The notes beneath the pieces were generated by a model that saw only the letters and a program-made list of their open reading frames with translations, ran no database searches and was not told where the DNA came from. Of a stretch of 64,000 nt of DNA, positions 33,341 through 45,111 are shown piece by piece. A program made the position numbers and the translations under genes. The stretch's first letter is position 1, and every line of letters begins with the position of its first letter. The stretch comes from Stomoxys calcitrans (lineage: Eukaryota; Arthropoda; Insecta; Diptera; Muscidae), in contig NC_081552.1 in NCBI RefSeq assembly GCF_963082655.1, forward strand, positions 57,888,561 through 57,952,560, read 5' to 3'.

Positions 33341-33804
33341 TTAGATGCCACTAAAGGTAGTCATAAAATTCATAATTAGATGTCACTAAAGGTAGTATGT
33401 AATGCCGAGTATTTCGGAGAGGATTATTAAATTTAAATTTGCCAGTTATGAATAGTGAATCAATCGGACCACGCAATAATGTCCCAAAAATAGGGCTCTA
33501 AGCATGAAACGCTTCTTTTCAAGCAAGTCAATACGTTGAAAGAGGTTATCATAGGTAGGAAGAACTTCAGCTGAATTTCATAGTGATGCCTAGAATGATT
33601 CAATCCTACCTGAATAGCACTGGAAGAATGAGTTCCAAATCACGCAACAGTATTCCAATATAGGCTGGACTAAGCTTGTAAACAAACGCTTGGTCATATA
33701 AGGACAATCAAACTCCTTGGACCACCGTTTTATAAAACCCAATAACGACTTCGCCTTCTGCCTTCTACCATCCAAAATAATACCAAGAACAATATCAAAA
33801 ACAA
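33341..33804 (-). pseudogene. Non-LTR reverse transcriptase thumb remnant, copy B (uninterrupted)
   Basis: A 61-codon minus frame (33775-33590) reads MDGRRQKAKSLLGFIKRWSK, then LVQPILEYCCVIWNSFF and GRIESF. This is the RT segment that Transib splits in copy A. CACCG at 33723-33727 is the single, unduplicated target. Confidence 0.75.
33723..33727 (+). other. Empty Transib target site
   Basis: ACTCCTTGGACCACCG runs directly into TTTTATAAAACC. In copy A the same bases are separated by the Transib plus one extra CACCG. Confidence 0.93.
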
Positions 33805-35162
33805 AACAAGTAAAAGCGTGCTAAGTTCGGCCGGGCCGAATCTTATATACCCTCCACCATGGATCGCATTTGTCGAGTTGTTTTCCCGGCATCTCTTCTT
33901 AGGCAAAAAAGGATATAAGAAAAGAGTTGCTCTGCTATTAAAATGATATCAAGATATGGTCCGGTTCGGACCACAATTAAATTATGTGTTGGAGACCTGT
34001 GTAAAATTTCAGCCAATTCGTATAAGAATTGCGCCCATTGGGGCTCACGAAGTAAAATAGAGAGAACGATTTATATGGGATCTGTATCGGGCTATAGACC
34101 GATTCAGACCATAATAAACACGTTTGTTGATGGTCATGAGAGGATCCGTCGTACAAAATTTCAGGCATATCGGATAATAATTGCGACCTCTAGGGGTCAA
34201 AAAGTCAAGATCCCAGATCGGTTTATATGGCAGCTATATCAGGTTATGAACCGATTTGAACCTTATTTGACACAGTTGTTGAAAGTAAAAATAAAATACG
34301 TCATGCAAAATTTCATTCAAATCGGATAAGAATTGTGCCCTCTAGAGGCTCAAGAAGTCAAGACCCAAGATCGGTTTATATGGCAGCTATATCAGGTTAT
34401 AGGCGGATTCGAACCATACTTGGCACACTTGTTGGGTATCATAACAAAACACGTCGTGCGAAATTCCATTCCAATCAGATAAGAATTGCGCCCTCTAGAG
34501 GCTCAAGAAGTCAAGACCCAAGATCGGTTTATATGGCAGCTATATCAGGTTATGGGCCGATTTGAACCATACTTGGCACAGTTGTTGGATATAACAACAA
34601 AACACGTCGTGCAAAATTTCATTCCAATCGGATAAGAATTGCGCACTCTAGAGGCTTGAGAAATCAAGACCCAAGATCGATTTATACGGCAGCTATATCA
34701 GGTTATGAACCGATTTGAACCATACTTGACACAGTTGTTGGATATAATAACGAAACACGTCGTGCAAAATTTCATTCCAATCGGATAAGAATTGCGCACT
34801 CTAGAGGCTCAAGAAGTCAAGACCCAAGATCGGTTTATATGGCAGCTATATCAAAACATGAACCGATATGGCCCATTTACAATACCAACCGACCTACACT
34901 AATAAGAAGTATTTGTGCAAAATTTCAAGTGGCTAGCTTTACTTCTTCGGAAGTTAGCGTGCTTTCGACAGACAGACGGACGCAGGGACGGACGGACGCA
35001 CGGACGGACGGACGGACAGACGGACGGACATGGCTAGATCGACATAAAATTTCACAACTATCAAGAATATATATACTTTATGGGGTCTCAGACGAATATT
35101 TCTAGTAGTTCGAGTCAAAATGACGAAATTAGTATACCCCCATCTTATGGTGGAGGGTATAA
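33805..35162 (+). mobile_element. HINE-A2 element, full length (copy B)
   Basis: Counterpart of 26459-27815. It has the same unusual GACGCACG microsatellite variant (34973-35030) but a different repeat number. Confidence 0.87.
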
Positions 35163-36445
35163 TAATACCAACAAAATAATGAACATTATACAATTTATAA
35201 GAACCCATATAGTGGTCAACTGGAACAGGTCTAGCCCTGAAAAGAGGCAATTCTTGTACTTCTTAAGATTAAGCACAATACCATTAAAAATGTAGCAGTA
35301 TTCCAGATCGTTCTGCTAGCACAGTCACCGATCCGGAGAATCCAAATTAGAAAACAGTTTCACCTCCTCTGCGAACATTAAAATCTTTGAAGACAGAATA
35401 ACTGATGGAAAATCATTCAAGTAAAGCACGAGTAGCGAGGGACCTAAATGGCTGCCTCCTCTGCGAATATTAAAATCTTGGAAGACTGAATAACTGATGG
35501 AAGATCATTCAAGTAAAGAACGAGCAGCGAGGGACCTAAATGTCTGCCATTAGACTCACTTGGACATTTTTATCCATTGTGATGACACAGGTCCATCTCC
35601 ATAGGAACAGGAGATGGAAGATGCATTTTAGTTCCTACCGTTGAAACATCCAGATCGCTCTAAAAAGCCCAACTACTTCCGAATGTTCACATCCGCTAAA
35701 TCAGACAAATTCTCACAGAAACGAGAACCCAAAATGGAACTCCTTCTGACTGCATGTACGAGACACACAAACATTCAGTAGATGTTCTATAGTCTCTTCC
35801 TCATCGACCTCCTCACAGCTACCGAAAATATAGTTTACTGGCAACCTTCAGTCTGCCAGCATGTTTTTCGATCAAACAGTGATCTGTCGTGACTGACACA
35901 AAGATTGAGACGTCTGTTCTCACCAGCGACAGCAAAGCCGTGGACCTCTTCGGGTCTAGATTGGTTCACATTATTTTTGGAATGTTCATAGCCCCACTTT
36001 GCGACCATCTATGACTCATTGCAAAAGGCGTAGAAAGGCCTGTGGGGGTAGGCCATGCATCCCTCCCACAGAATTTTAAAAATTTCATTGTTTTCAGCAA
36101 AATTTTCTAATTTTGTTGCTATTCAATGTGTGTAAGGTAGTTCCTGGTCTCGCAAGCTCATCTGCTCTACAATTCAGTTACACCCAGAACAGGTGAACTA
36201 AACAGGCTGTCTGAAAAGATACGTATGGCAATCGTTATTATAACATTATGTCTCAGCCATTCCACCACTTTATTAATTGCAAGGATCTCCGATTGATACA
36301 CAATAAAGTGGTTGGGTAATATTCACGATATGACCAGTCCTGTTCATCAAAGTACACCCCAAAGCCCACCTGGTCGTCTAGTTTGGTTCCATCCGTGTAG
36401 AAGTCTATGTTACTTATTTTGTTATAGTTCCAATCGGTAATTAGC
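35163..36445 (-). pseudogene. RT palm and RNase H remnants (copy B)
   Basis: Counterpart of 27816-29100. It holds the 92-bp duplication (units at 35363 and 35455), the FAEE-type palm, the EHLL tail and the RNase H start YTDGTKLDDQVGFGVYFDE. The minus frame at 36507-36253 runs from HINE-D into RNase H by chance. Confidence 0.77.
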
Positions 36446-36706
36446 GATCCGATTCGGCTGAAATTTTGCATGTAGTGTTCTGTTAAGACTTCCAACAACT
36501 GTGCCAAGTACGGTCCAAATCAGTCTATATTCTTATATAGCTCCCATGTAAACCGGTCTCTCATTCTTTTTTTGGTTTGACAAAAGTATGCTATGTAGAA
36601 TAGGATTATGCCCTTCAACTAAAGATATTTATACATTTTTAGCAGAATCCATGGTGGTGGGTTTCTAAGATTTGACCCGGCCGAACTTAGCACGCTTTAA
36701 CTTGTT
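36446..36706 (-). mobile_element. HINE-D 5' fragment (copy B)
   Basis: Matches 29101-29363. In copy A its 5' end runs into TTGGTTTCAAG; here a HINE-A2 lies between. Confidence 0.65.
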
Positions 36707-38227
36707 ATGCCCTCCACCATAAGATGGGGGGTATACTAATTTCGTCATTCTGTTTGTAACTACTCGAAATATTCGTCTGAGACCCCATAAAGTATATATA
36801 TTCTTGATCGTCGCGACATTTTATGTCGATCTAGCCATGTCCGTCCGTCCGTCCGTCCGTCCGTCGGTCCGTCCGTCCGTCGGTCCGTCCGTCCGTCCGT
36901 CCGTCTGTCTGTCGAAAGCACGCTAACTTCCGAAGGAGTAAAGCTAGCCGCTTGAAATTTTGCACAAATACATCTTATTAGTGTAGGTCGGTTGGTATTG
37001 TAAATGGGCCATATCGGTCCATGTTTTGATATAGCTGCCATATAAACCGATCTTGGGTCTTGACTTCTTGAGCCTCTAGAGTGCGCAATTCTTATCCGAT
37101 TGGAATGAAATTTTGCACGACGTGTTTTCTTATGATATCCAACAACTGTGCCAAATATGGTTCAAATCAGTCTATAACCTGATATAGCTGCCATATAAAC
37201 CGATCTTGGGTCTTGACTTCTTGAGCCTCTAGCGTGCGCAATTCTTATCCGATCAGAATGAAATTTTGCACGACGTGTTTTGTTATTATATCCAATAACT
37301 GTGCCAAGTATGGTTCAAATCGGTCCATAACCTGAAATAGCTGCCATATAAACCGATCTTGGGTCTTGACTTCTTGAGCCTCTAGAGTGCGCAATTCTTA
37401 TCCGAATGGAATGGAATTTTGCACGACGTGTTTTGTTATGATACCCAACAACTGTGCCAAGTATGGTTTAAATCGGTTTATAACCTGATATAGCTGCCAT
37501 ATAATCCGATCTTGGGTCTTGACTGCTTGAGCCTCTAGAGGGCACAATTCTCATCCGATTTGAATGAATTTTTGCACGAAGTATTTCGTTATGATATCCA
37601 ACAACTGTGCCAAGTATGGTTGAAATCGGTCCATAACCTGATATAGCTGTCATATAAACAGATCTGGGGATTTGACTTCTTGAGCTTTTAGAGGGCGCAA
37701 TTCCTATCCGATTTGGCTGAAATTTTGCATGACGTATTTTATTTTTACTTTCAACAACTGTGTCAAATAAGGTTCAAATCGGTTCATAACCTGATATAGC
37801 TGCCATATAAACCGATCTGGGATCTTGACTTCTTGACCCCTAGAGGTCGCATATATTATCCGATATGCCTGAAATTTTGTACGACGGATCCTCTCATGAC
37901 CATCAACAAACGTGTTTATTATGGTCTGAATCGGTTTATAGCCCGATACAGATCCCATATAAATCGTTCTCTCTAATTTACTTCGTGAGCCCCAATGGGC
38001 GCAATTCTTATACGAATTGGTTGAAATTTTACACAGGTCTCCAACATATAATTTAATTTGGTCCAAACCGGACCATATCTTGATTTCGTTTTAATAGCAG
38101 AGCAATTCTTTTCTTATATCCTTTTTTGCCTAAGAAGAGATGCCGGGAAAAGAACTCGACAAATGCGATCCATCGTGGAGGGTATATAAGATTCGGCCCG
38201 GCCGAACTTAGCACGCTTTTACTTGTT
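36707..38227 (-). mobile_element. HINE-A2 element present only in copy B
   Basis: Full length, 1,521 bp: 3' hairpin at 36707-36740, a 70-bp GTCC microsatellite with two GTCG variants (36841-36912), array, A2-type first unit, 5' palindrome and terminus. Copy A has CTTGTTTTGG where copy B has CTTGTT, the element, then TTGG. The empty and filled sites show insertion between T residues without a clear target duplication. Confidence 0.9.
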
Positions 38228-38275
38228 TTGGTTTCAAGAAGTCATATCAGGATATCGTTACATAAAGGGGCCTAT

Positions 38276-38754
38276 TGTAGCGTACTCATGCATTCATGCC
38301 AATCAACCAACTATAAACAAAGAGAGTGTCAAATTACACTAAGCAACAGCCAACATGAGCGAATGCTCAATCGATAGTTAAGCATAAGCAGCAATGTGAA
38401 AATGCACAACCATGGTGGCCAGCGAACTCTTTTCATTGTCACGCCCGCTAAACACTTTCGCTGACTTTGCTACAATTCTTAAACAATCTTCGGGAGAATG
38501 TAAAGGCATTGACCTTATAAAGAAATAGACTTCATAAATGCACTAGCTGCATACTTTGTGCAAAGTGTTGTGTAGTAATAAGTGTATTGAATAGATTAAT
38601 TTTGGGGAACAATCGAATGACGCCGGCGGAGCCTATCTTTTAGTATAAATTCGATTGCATTTATCTAAAAACACACATTCAATAAAGTAATGTAATCAGG
38701 CATATATCTGCCTGATTAAACAACTCCCTTTGTGAAGATTTCTTTTTGTTTTCA
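38276..38754 (+). mobile_element. LTR of an LTR retrotransposon (copy B)
   Basis: Same 479-bp LTR as 29412-29890, followed by the same TGGCGATCCTGCCA primer site at 38757-38770. Confidence 0.75.
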
Positions 38755-39338
38755 TATGGCGATCCTGCCAACTTTTCGTATCCAAAATCGCAGTTGATCC
38801 TGATTTGCTCCAATGAGTTGTTATCCGCAAAATATTAGAGGATACTGGCAAAACTGTCCGAGCAGTCCGGTCCAAGCCGAGTACCGTGGATTAAAAATCG
38901 GAATACTAAAGGCCGAACCCTTGTGAAAATTTGATAAGATGACCGAGCCAGAGGTTTTGCAACCTCTGACGGTAACTGAATATTGGAAGCGGAGAAAAAA
39001 AGGCCGTCAAAGTCGATAAAGAACCGGTGGTGCCCGTAGTTCAAACGCCAAAAAGACAAAGACGATACAGCTGGCGCCTCAAAAGAGAAAAGGCGATGCT
39101 CATTAGATAGGTAAATAGTTCTCCCTCATCAAGCTGGGAAAACGTTTCGGCAAATTGGAAAAAAATCGATGAAATCGATTTCCTCCTTAAACAATACTTT
39201 GAATCAACCATTAAAATAATCTTCTTTAGTTTGTAAAGAAGTGCAAAAATGTGCACTCTTAGGGCCAGTACGCGATTCTCGCTCGTGGCATAATCACAAA
39301 AAAAAAAAAATATTTAAATAACTATAAAACAAAATAAA
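38755..39338 (+). pseudogene. LTR retrotransposon leader remnant (copy B)
   Basis: Counterpart of 29891-30481, with the same early stop. It ends in A-rich DNA at the next HINE-A. The block similarity stops here: the following HINE-A is of a different subgroup from the one in copy A. Confidence 0.45.
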
Positions 39339-39828
39339 AACAAGTAAAAGCGTGCTAAGTTCGGCCGGGCCGAATCTTATATACCCTCCACCATGGATCG
39401 CATTTGTCGAGATCTTTTCCCGGCATCTCTTCTTAGGCAAAAAAGGATATAAGAAACGATTTGCTCTGCTATTAGAGCGATATCAAGATATGGTCCGGTT
39501 TGGACCACAATTAAATTATATGTTGGAGACCTGTGTAAAATGTCAGCCAATTCGAATAAGAATTGCGCTCTTTGTGAGCTCAAAAAGTAAAATAGAGAGA
39601 TCGATTTATATGGGAGCTGCATCGGGCTATGGACCGATTCAGACCATAATAAACATGTATGTTGATGGTCATGAAAGAATCCGTCGTTCAAAATTTCAGG
39701 CAAATCATATAATAATTGCGACCTCTAGAGGCTCAAGAAGTCAAGATCCCAGATCGGTTTATATGGCACCTATATCGGGTTATGAACCGACTTGTACTTT
39801 ATTTGACATGGTTATTGAAAGTAACAAT
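39339..39828 (+). mobile_element. HINE-A1 5' portion
   Basis: 5' end and the first three or so array units. It is broken at GTAACAATAA by the next HINE-A. No 3' remainder follows later, unlike the nested case at 15888-19031. Confidence 0.8.
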
Positions 39829-41194
39829 AACAAGTAAAAGCGTGCTAAGTTCGGCCGGGCCGAATCTTATATACCCTCCACCATGGATCGCATTTGTCAA
39901 GTTCTTTTCCCGGCATCTCTTCTTAGGCAAAAAAGGATATAAGAAAAGAGTTACTCTGCTATTAAAACGATATCAAGATATGGTCCGGTTCGGACCACAA
40001 TTAAATTATATGTTGGAGGCCTGTGTAAAATTTCAGCCAATTCGTTTAAGAATTGCGCCCATTGGGGCTCACGAAGTAAAATAGAGAGAACGATTTATAT
40101 GGGATCTGTATCGGGCTATAGACCGATTCAGACCATAATAAACACGTTTGTTGATGGTCATGAGAGGATCCATCGTACAACATTTCAGGCATATCGGATA
40201 ATAATTGCGACCTCTAGGGGTCAAGAAGTCAAGATCCCAGATCGGTTTATATGGCAGCTATATCAGGTTATAAACCGATTTGAACCTTATTTGACCCAGT
40301 TGTTGAAAGTAAAAATAAAATACGTCATGCAAAATTTCAGCCAAATCGGATAGGAATTGCGGCCTCTAGAAGCTCAAGAAATCAAATCCCCAGATCTGCT
40401 TATATGACAGCTATATCAGTTTATGAACCGATTTGAACAATACTTGGCACAGTTGTTGGATATCATAACGAAATACTTCGTGCAAAAATTCATTCAAATC
40501 GGATAAGAATTGTGCCCTCTAGAGGGTCAAGAAGTCAAGACCCAAGATCGGTTTATATGGTAGCTATATCAGGTTATGGACCGATTTGAACCATACTTGG
40601 CACAGTTGTTGGGTATCATAACAAAACTCGTCGTGCGAAATTCCATTCCAATCGGATAAGAATTGCGCCCTCTAGAGGGTCAAGAAGTCAAGACCCAAGA
40701 TCGGTTTATATGGTAGCTATATCAGGTTATGGACCGATTTGAACCATACTTGGCACTGTTGTTGGATATCATAGCAAAACACGTCATGCAAATTTTCGTT
40801 CCAATCGGATAAGAATTGCGCACTCTACAGGCTTAAGAAGTCAAGACCCAAAATCGGTTTATATGGCAGCTATATCAAAACATGGACCGATATGGCCCAT
40901 TTACAATACCAACCGACCTACACTAATAAGAAGTATTTGTGCAAAATTTCAAGCGGCTAGCTTTACTCCTTCGGAAGTTAGCGTGCTTTCGACAGACAGA
41001 CGGACGGACGGACGGACGGACGGACGGACGGACGGACGGACGGACGGACAGACGGACGGACATGGCTAGATCGACATAAAATTTCACGACGATCAAGAAT
41101 ATATATACTTTATGGGGTCTCAGACGAATATTTCGAGTAGTTACAAACAGAATGACGAAATTAGTATACCCCCCATCTTATGGTGGAGGGTATA
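39829..41194 (+). mobile_element. HINE-A2 element, full length
   Basis: It starts at the same point of the array unit as the nested copy at 16649. A2-type first unit, array, the longest run of GACG in this part (40995-41060), core and 3' hairpin. Confidence 0.87.
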
Positions 41195-41196
41195 AC

Positions 41197-42549
41197 AACA
41201 AGTAAAAGCGTGCTAAGTTCGGCCGGGCTGAATCTTATATACCCTCCACCATGGATCGCATTTGTCGAGTTCTTTTCCCGGCATCTCTTCTTAGGCAAAA
41301 AAAAAAAGGATATAAGAAAAGATTTGCTCTGCTATTAGAGCGATATCAAGATATGATCCGGTTTGGACCACAATTAAATTATATTTATATTGGAGACCTG
41401 TGTAAAATGTCAGCCAATTCGAATAAGAATTGCGCTCTTCGTGGGCTCAAGAAGTAAAATAGAGAGATCGATTTATATGGGACCTGTGTCGGGCTATAGA
41501 CCGATTCAGACCATAATAACCATGTTAATGGTCATGAGAGAATCCGTCGTACAAAATTTCAGGCAAATCGGATAATAATTACGACCTCTAGAGGCTCAAG
41601 AAGTCAAGATCCAAGATCGGTGTATATGGCAGCTATATCAGGTTATGAACCGACTTGTACTATATTTGACATAGTTGTTGAAAGTAACAATAAAAAACGT
41701 CTTGCGAAATTTCAGCCAAATCGGATAGAAATTGAGCCCTCTAGAAGCTCAAGAAGTCAAGTCCCCAGATCTGTTTATATGACAGCTATATAAGGTTATG
41801 GAGCGATTTGAACCATACTTGGCACAGTTGTTGGATATCATAACAAAACACGTCGTGCAAAATTTCATCCCAATCGGATAGAATTGCGCACTCTAGCGGC
41901 TCAAGAAGTCAAGACCCCAGATCGGTTTATATGGCAGCTATATCAGGTTATAAACCGATTTAAACCATACTTGACACAGTTGTTGGATATAATAACGAAA
42001 CACGTCGTGCAAAATTTCATTCCAATCGGATAAGAATTGCGCACTCTAGAGGCTCAAGAAGTCAAGACCCAAGATCGGTTTATATGGCAGCTATATCAGG
42101 TTATGGATCGATTTGAACCATACTTAGCACAGTTGTTGGATATCATAACAAAACACGTCGTGCAAAATTTCATTCCAATCGGATAAGAATTGCGCACTCT
42201 AGAGGCTCAAGAAGTCAAGACCCAAGATCGGTTTATATGGCAGCTATATCAAAACATGGACCGATATGGCCCATTTACAATACCAACCGACCTACACTAA
42301 TAAGAAGTATTTGTGCAAAATTTCAAGCGGCTAGCTTTACTCCTTCGGAAGTTAGCGTGCTTTCGACAGACAGACGGACGGACGGACGGACGGACGGACG
42401 GACAGACGGACGGACATGGCTAGATCGACATAAAATTTCACGACGATCAAGAATATATATACTTTATGGGGTCTCAGACGAATATTTCGAGTAGTTACAA
42501 TCAGAATGACGAAATTAGTATACCCCCCATCTTATGGTGGAGGGTATAA
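41197..42549 (+). mobile_element. HINE-A1 element, full length
   Basis: A clear reference copy. 5' AACAAGTAAAAGCGTGC, palindrome TTCGGCCGGGCTGAA with one mismatch, and subterminal CCCTCCACC. The array has units of about 153 bp (TTTATATGGCAGCTATATCA recurring). The last unit ends in CGGCTAGCTTTACTCC, then comes the GACG microsatellite (42371-42413), the TATATATACTTTATGGGGT core and a hairpin whose right arm is GGTGGAGGGTATAA. It follows the previous copy with two bases between. Confidence 0.88.
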
Positions 42550-42679
42550 AAAACATAATTTAAAATTTTTTTCGACCTTACCTATGACAACAAAAATTGT
42601 CAAATATCAGCTATTCCTTAATTACAAAATTTGTTCCAATAAAACTATTACAATATCAGAAACAGAATTATTTTATTTT
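42550..42679. other. Short unassigned spacer
   Basis: About 130 bp of AT-rich sequence between two oppositely oriented HINE-A 3' ends. No coding motif or terminal signal seen. Confidence 0.5.
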
Positions 42680-43826
42680 TATACCCTCCACCATAGGATG
42701 GGCGGTATACTAATTTCGTCATTCTGTTTGTAACTACTCGAAATATTCGTCTGAGACCCCATAAGGTATATATATTCTTGATCATCGTGACATTTTTAGT
42801 CGATCTAGCCATGTCCGTCCGTCTGTCCGTCCGTCTGTCTGTCGAAAGCACGCTAACTTCCGAAGGAGTAAAGCTAGCCGCTTGAAATTTTGCACAAATA
42901 CTTCTTATTAGTGTAGGTCGGTTGGTATTGTAAATGGGCCATATCGGTCCATGTTTTGATATAGCTGCCATATAAACCGATCTTGGGTCTGGATTTATTG
43001 AGCCTCTAGAGGGCGCAATTCTTATCCGATTGCGATGAAATTTTGCACGACGTGGTTCGTTATGATATCCAACAACTGTGCCAAGTATAGTTCAAATCGG
43101 TCCATAACCTGATAGCTGCCATATAAACCGATCTGGGGTATTGACTTCTTGAGCCTCTAGAGGGCGCCATTCTTATCCGATTGGCTGACATTTTACACAG
43201 GTCTCCAACATATAATTTAATTGTGGTCCAAACCGGACCATATCTTGATATCGCTCTAATAGCATAGCAAATCTTTTCTTATATCCTGTTTTGCCTAAGA
43301 AGAGATGCCGGGTGGAGGGTATATAAGATTCGGCCCGGCCGAACTTAGCACGCACGACGTGTTTTGTTATGATATCCAACAATTGTGCCAAGTATGGTTC
43401 AAATCGGTTCATAACCTGATATAGCTGCCATATAAACCGATCTTGGATCTTGAATTCCTGAGCCTCTAGAGGGCGCAATTCTTATCTGATTGGAATGAAA
43501 TTTTGCACGACGTGTTTCGTTATTGTATCCAACAACTGTGCCAAGTATGGTTCAAATCGGTTTATAACCTGATATAGCTGCATTATAAACCGATCTGGGG
43601 TCTTGACTTCTTGAGCCTCTAGAGTGCGCAATTCTTATCCGATTGGCTGACATTTTACACAGGTCTCCAACATATAATTTAATTGTGGTCCAAACCGGAC
43701 CATATCTTGATATCGCTCTAATAGCATAGCAAATCTTTTCTTATATCCTGTTTTGCCTAAGAAGAGATGCCGGGTGGAGGGTATATAAGATTCGGCCCGG
43801 CCGAACTTAGCACGCTTTTACTTGTT
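42680..43826 (-). mobile_element. HINE-A element with a 462-bp internal tandem duplication
   Basis: The 3' hairpin is at 42680-42710 and the core at 42760-42840. A 5' end appears at about 43353 and again at 43826. Both share a private deletion (GCCGGGTGGAGGG instead of the usual 24 bp or so between), and CCGATTGGCTGACATTTTAC occurs at 43177 and 43639. The second 5' end is therefore a tandem copy of the first, with the break at CACGC/ACGACG. Confidence 0.8.
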
Positions 43827-44449
43827 CATTAAATTCCCATATTCTATTTCCATGGCTTGTTTCCACATTTCAGCGTTTTCCGAATTTAGAGCTTGAGCAA
43901 CCGTGACTGGATTTTCAATAATCGAATTTAACATTTCAGGTCCAGCCTCTGTACAAAAAACCTTCCTTGGTCTTCCAACACCACCAGTTTTAACAATTTT
44001 AGGCCTTCCTCTTTTCCTTTTGTTTTCGACAACTATTGTCTCTTCCCTGTCAGTTTCATTTTCAGACGATTCTTCGCTGACTGCATTATCCGAATTCTCA
44101 TTTGCTTCAGAAAACATTTCTGGGGTTTCCCCACACGATATTTCCATAATTTCTTCATTATTACTATTTCCGTTTTCAACTGGCTTCAAAACTTCAATAT
44201 AGAATGGGCTAGACTCGCCCTCTGCATCTACAACTTTCTCAAAGGCTCCTCAAAAAATATAACATCCCGCGCCGTTACTACTTGTCGAGTATTTGGGTTG
44301 TATAGCCTGTAGCCTTTAATATTCTCTGCATATCCAATAAATTTCAATTTCATACCTTTTGGTAAAAACTTTCCGCCTTTTGGTTTTGGGCCTTTCTTCA
44401 AAATTACGGCATCACAGCCAAATGTCTTAAAATAGTGTATGGACGGTGT
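43827..44449 (-). pseudogene. Copia-like polyprotein: integrase C-terminus to start of RT
   Basis: Minus frames read FKTFGCDAVILKKGPKPKGG, KFIGYAENIKGYRLYNPNT and RQVVTARDVIFFE, which match the copia block KVFGC-A-V----R-KF then FIGYS-N-KGYRL. After a frameshift a second frame (44189-43818) is acidic, then basic (KRKRGRPK, GVGRPRK), and ends AEMWKQAMEIEYGNLMNK, the start of the RT region. The stop and shift near 44200-44230 break the polyprotein. Confidence 0.8.
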
Positions 44450-44992
44450 TCACCCAAACCATTTTTCGAACGGGGTAACGTCTACCAAAACTTTGGTTGG
44501 AGTTCTATTTCTCAAGTACGTTGCCATGTGTATAGCTTCTCCCCATAAACCTTGTGGTAGACCAGAAAATTCCAACAAACATCTTGCCATTTCGCATAGG
44601 GTTCTATTTGCCCTCTCTGAAACACCGTTCTGTTGCGGGGAATATGCTACAGTGGTCTGATGTACAACACCACGTCTTACGAAATATTTTTTAAATCTGG
44701 AATTTATAAATTCCGTCCCATTATCGCTTCTAACTGCTTTTATTTTACGGCCTGTCTGCTTCTCCGCGATAGCAGCAAAATTGCAGAATGCTTCAAAAGC
44801 ATCCGACTTCTTTTTCAAACAAAAAGTAGATATGTAGCGAGTAAAATCATCAATAAAAGTGATGAAGTAGTAAGAGCCACCCACCGACCTTGTACCCATC
44901 GGACCGCATAAATCAGTATGCACTAATTCCAAAATGCTTTTGGTCTGCACGCTAGTATAGCTCTTGTATGGCACAGATGATATCTTGCACAT
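44450..44992 (-). pseudogene. Copia-like integrase core
   Basis: An open 180-codon frame contains the DD35E core: Asp in LVHTDLCGPMG, Asp in AVRSDNGTEFIN, and Glu in SPQQNGVSERANRT, followed by LWGEAIHMATYLRNRTP. This domain would insert the cDNA into the genome. The upstream HHCC zinc region and the piece joining it to protease are mostly deleted (about 70 residues missing; only a KCGHKQSKG-like end remains), so the frame is a fragment of a broken polyprotein although the catalytic triad is present. Confidence 0.85.
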
Positions 44993-45111
44993 AGCACCTT
45001 TGCTTTGTTTATGCCCACATTTGCGATAAACATATCACCAACCAAACCAGCTGTTATTATCAATCTTTTATTTTCACTCAATATTCGTGCTTGACCCTTT
45101 TTAAATATTAC

